From Actinomycetales bacterium (GTDB lineage: Bacteria; Actinomycetota; Actinomycetes; Actinomycetales; Microbacteriaceae), in the NCBI GenBank assembly GCA_028868555.1, contig JAGWUG010000044.1, positions 1-7,355 on the forward strand: a stretch of DNA of 7,355 nt, written 5' to 3'. The notes under the pieces were generated by a model, which saw only the letters and a program-made list of their open reading frames with translations, had not been told where the DNA came from and made no database searches. The first letter of the stretch is position 1. Every line of letters starts with the position of its first letter. Shown here piece by piece: positions 6,734-7,355 of this stretch. The position numbers and the translations under genes are program-made.

Positions 6734-7355
6734 TTACTCCGAAGTCTTTGGCTTGGCCCTAAACAGGAAGCCCGCGATGAAGCCCGCGCCCCAGCAGATG
6801 TGCATGGTTGGAAGCACAGCCAAAACAGCAAGGTGACCGCCGGGCAGCACATTCTTGCCGGCATAAATTCCTAGCAGTGCAACCGCGGCCAGGTAGCCAA
6901 GCGGTGCCAGCAGCGGCAGGCTCCAGCCAAGTGCGCCAGCCAAGAGTGAAAGCGCCAGAATCAAAACCAAAACCGGTGGCGCAAAGTAACGCAGGTTTGC
7001 GGTGCTCACGCTGCGACGGGTGAGTTCCCCGCGCCAGATGCCGGTGTCGTAGAACTGACGAGCCAGGCGACGCCAGGATGAGCGTGGGTGATATTCCACC
7101 TGAAGGCGTGGATCAAACCAGACCACGCGGCCGCTCTGGCGGATGCGGAGGTTGAGCTCCCAGTCCTGCCCGCGAATCACGGCGGGGTCAAATCCGCCCA
7201 GCTCCACTAGGGCCTCGCGACGGAAGACTCCCAAATAGACGCTGTCCGAAGGCCCGGCCTCGCCGCCAACGTGGAACGAGCCGCCGCCCAAACCAAATGG
7301 GGTGTTGTAGGCCCAGGCCACAGCCGACTGGAACGGGTGATGTCCAACCGCCTTC
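6734..7355 (-). CDS. ExoA-like GT2 glycosyltransferase, C-terminal part (5' end cut off)
   Basis: The frame is open through the window edge, giving 206 residues before TAA at 6736-6734; the nucleotide-binding half with the DxD motif lies outside. The visible part has the acceptor side of a GT2 domain: a GPSDSVYLGVFRREAL stretch, then GGFDP, then GQDWELNLRIRQSG with the ED-type catalytic base position, then PRSSW and the Q-F-Y-x-x-G-x-W block. Three or four hydrophobic helices follow in the last 90 residues. This order matches succinoglycan ExoA-like enzymes, which are membrane-attached and add sugars to a lipid-linked glycan at the inner face of the membrane. A GTG at 7321 is internal, not the start, since conserved sequence (KAVGHHPFQSA) precedes it. 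The stop codon directly abuts the fic stop codon from the other strand. Confidence 0.9.
   Translation of the reverse strand, partial: KAVGHHPFQSAVAWAYNTPFGLGGGSFHVGGEAGPSDSVYLGVFRREALVELGGFDPAVIRGQDWELNLRIRQSGRVVWFDPRLQVEYHPRSSWRRLARQFYDTGIWRGELTRRSVSTANLRYFAPPVLVLILALSLLAGALGWSLPLLAPLGYLAAVALLGIYAGKNVLPGGHLAVLAVLPTMHICWGAGFIAGFLFRAKPKTSE

Noticed and set aside
6734..7321. A complete 195-residue protein starting at GTG 7321
   Set aside because: The frame stays open to the window edge and conserved GT2 sequence continues upstream of that GTG, so this is the tail of a larger enzyme.

Overview
The window looks like chromosomal DNA from an actinobacterium of moderate GC content. The evidence is GC near 60% in most genes, start codons that sit directly behind TANNNT -10 boxes with no Shine-Dalgarno (leaderless style), and protein families of the kind seen in Microbacteriaceae-like genomes. 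The family-level placement is an inference from style. No marker gene is present.

Layout. (1) Positions 1-3447, minus strand: a three-gene operon read right to left. It has a membrane O-acyltransferase with a C-terminal SGNH domain (1453-3447), then a small single-pass exported protein of unknown function (872-1456, 4-bp ATGA overlap), then a polytopic membrane protein resembling GT-C glycosyltransferases (1-882, 11-bp overlap, cut off by the window edge). (2) Position 3473-5452, plus strand: a large soluble protein with a GT2 glycosyltransferase core, divergent from the operon. The two start codons are only 25 bp apart and appear to share one symmetric -10 region. (3) Position 5516-6733, plus strand: a class II Fic AMP-transferase with a C-terminal winged helix. 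It is AT-richer than its neighbours and has an apparent leaderless promoter bracketed by a perfect 12-bp inverted repeat. (4) Position 6734-7355, minus strand: the C-terminal part of an ExoA-like membrane GT2 glycosyltransferase, whose stop codon abuts the fic stop codon with no base between them.

How it fits together. Apart from fic, everything points to assembly and decoration of a surface or secreted polysaccharide: two GT2 enzymes, a probable lipid-linked-sugar (GT-C type) transferase, and an acyltransferase that would O-acylate the glycan outside the membrane. The fic gene looks like an insertion into this locus with its own regulation. The most unusual signals are the inverted repeat around the fic promoter and start codon, the shared bidirectional promoter, and the unrecognised exported protein translationally coupled between the acyltransferase and the GT-C-like protein. 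There is no RNA gene, CRISPR array, insertion sequence or convincing terminator. The only gene-free stretches are 3448-3472 and 5453-5515, both occupied by promoters.
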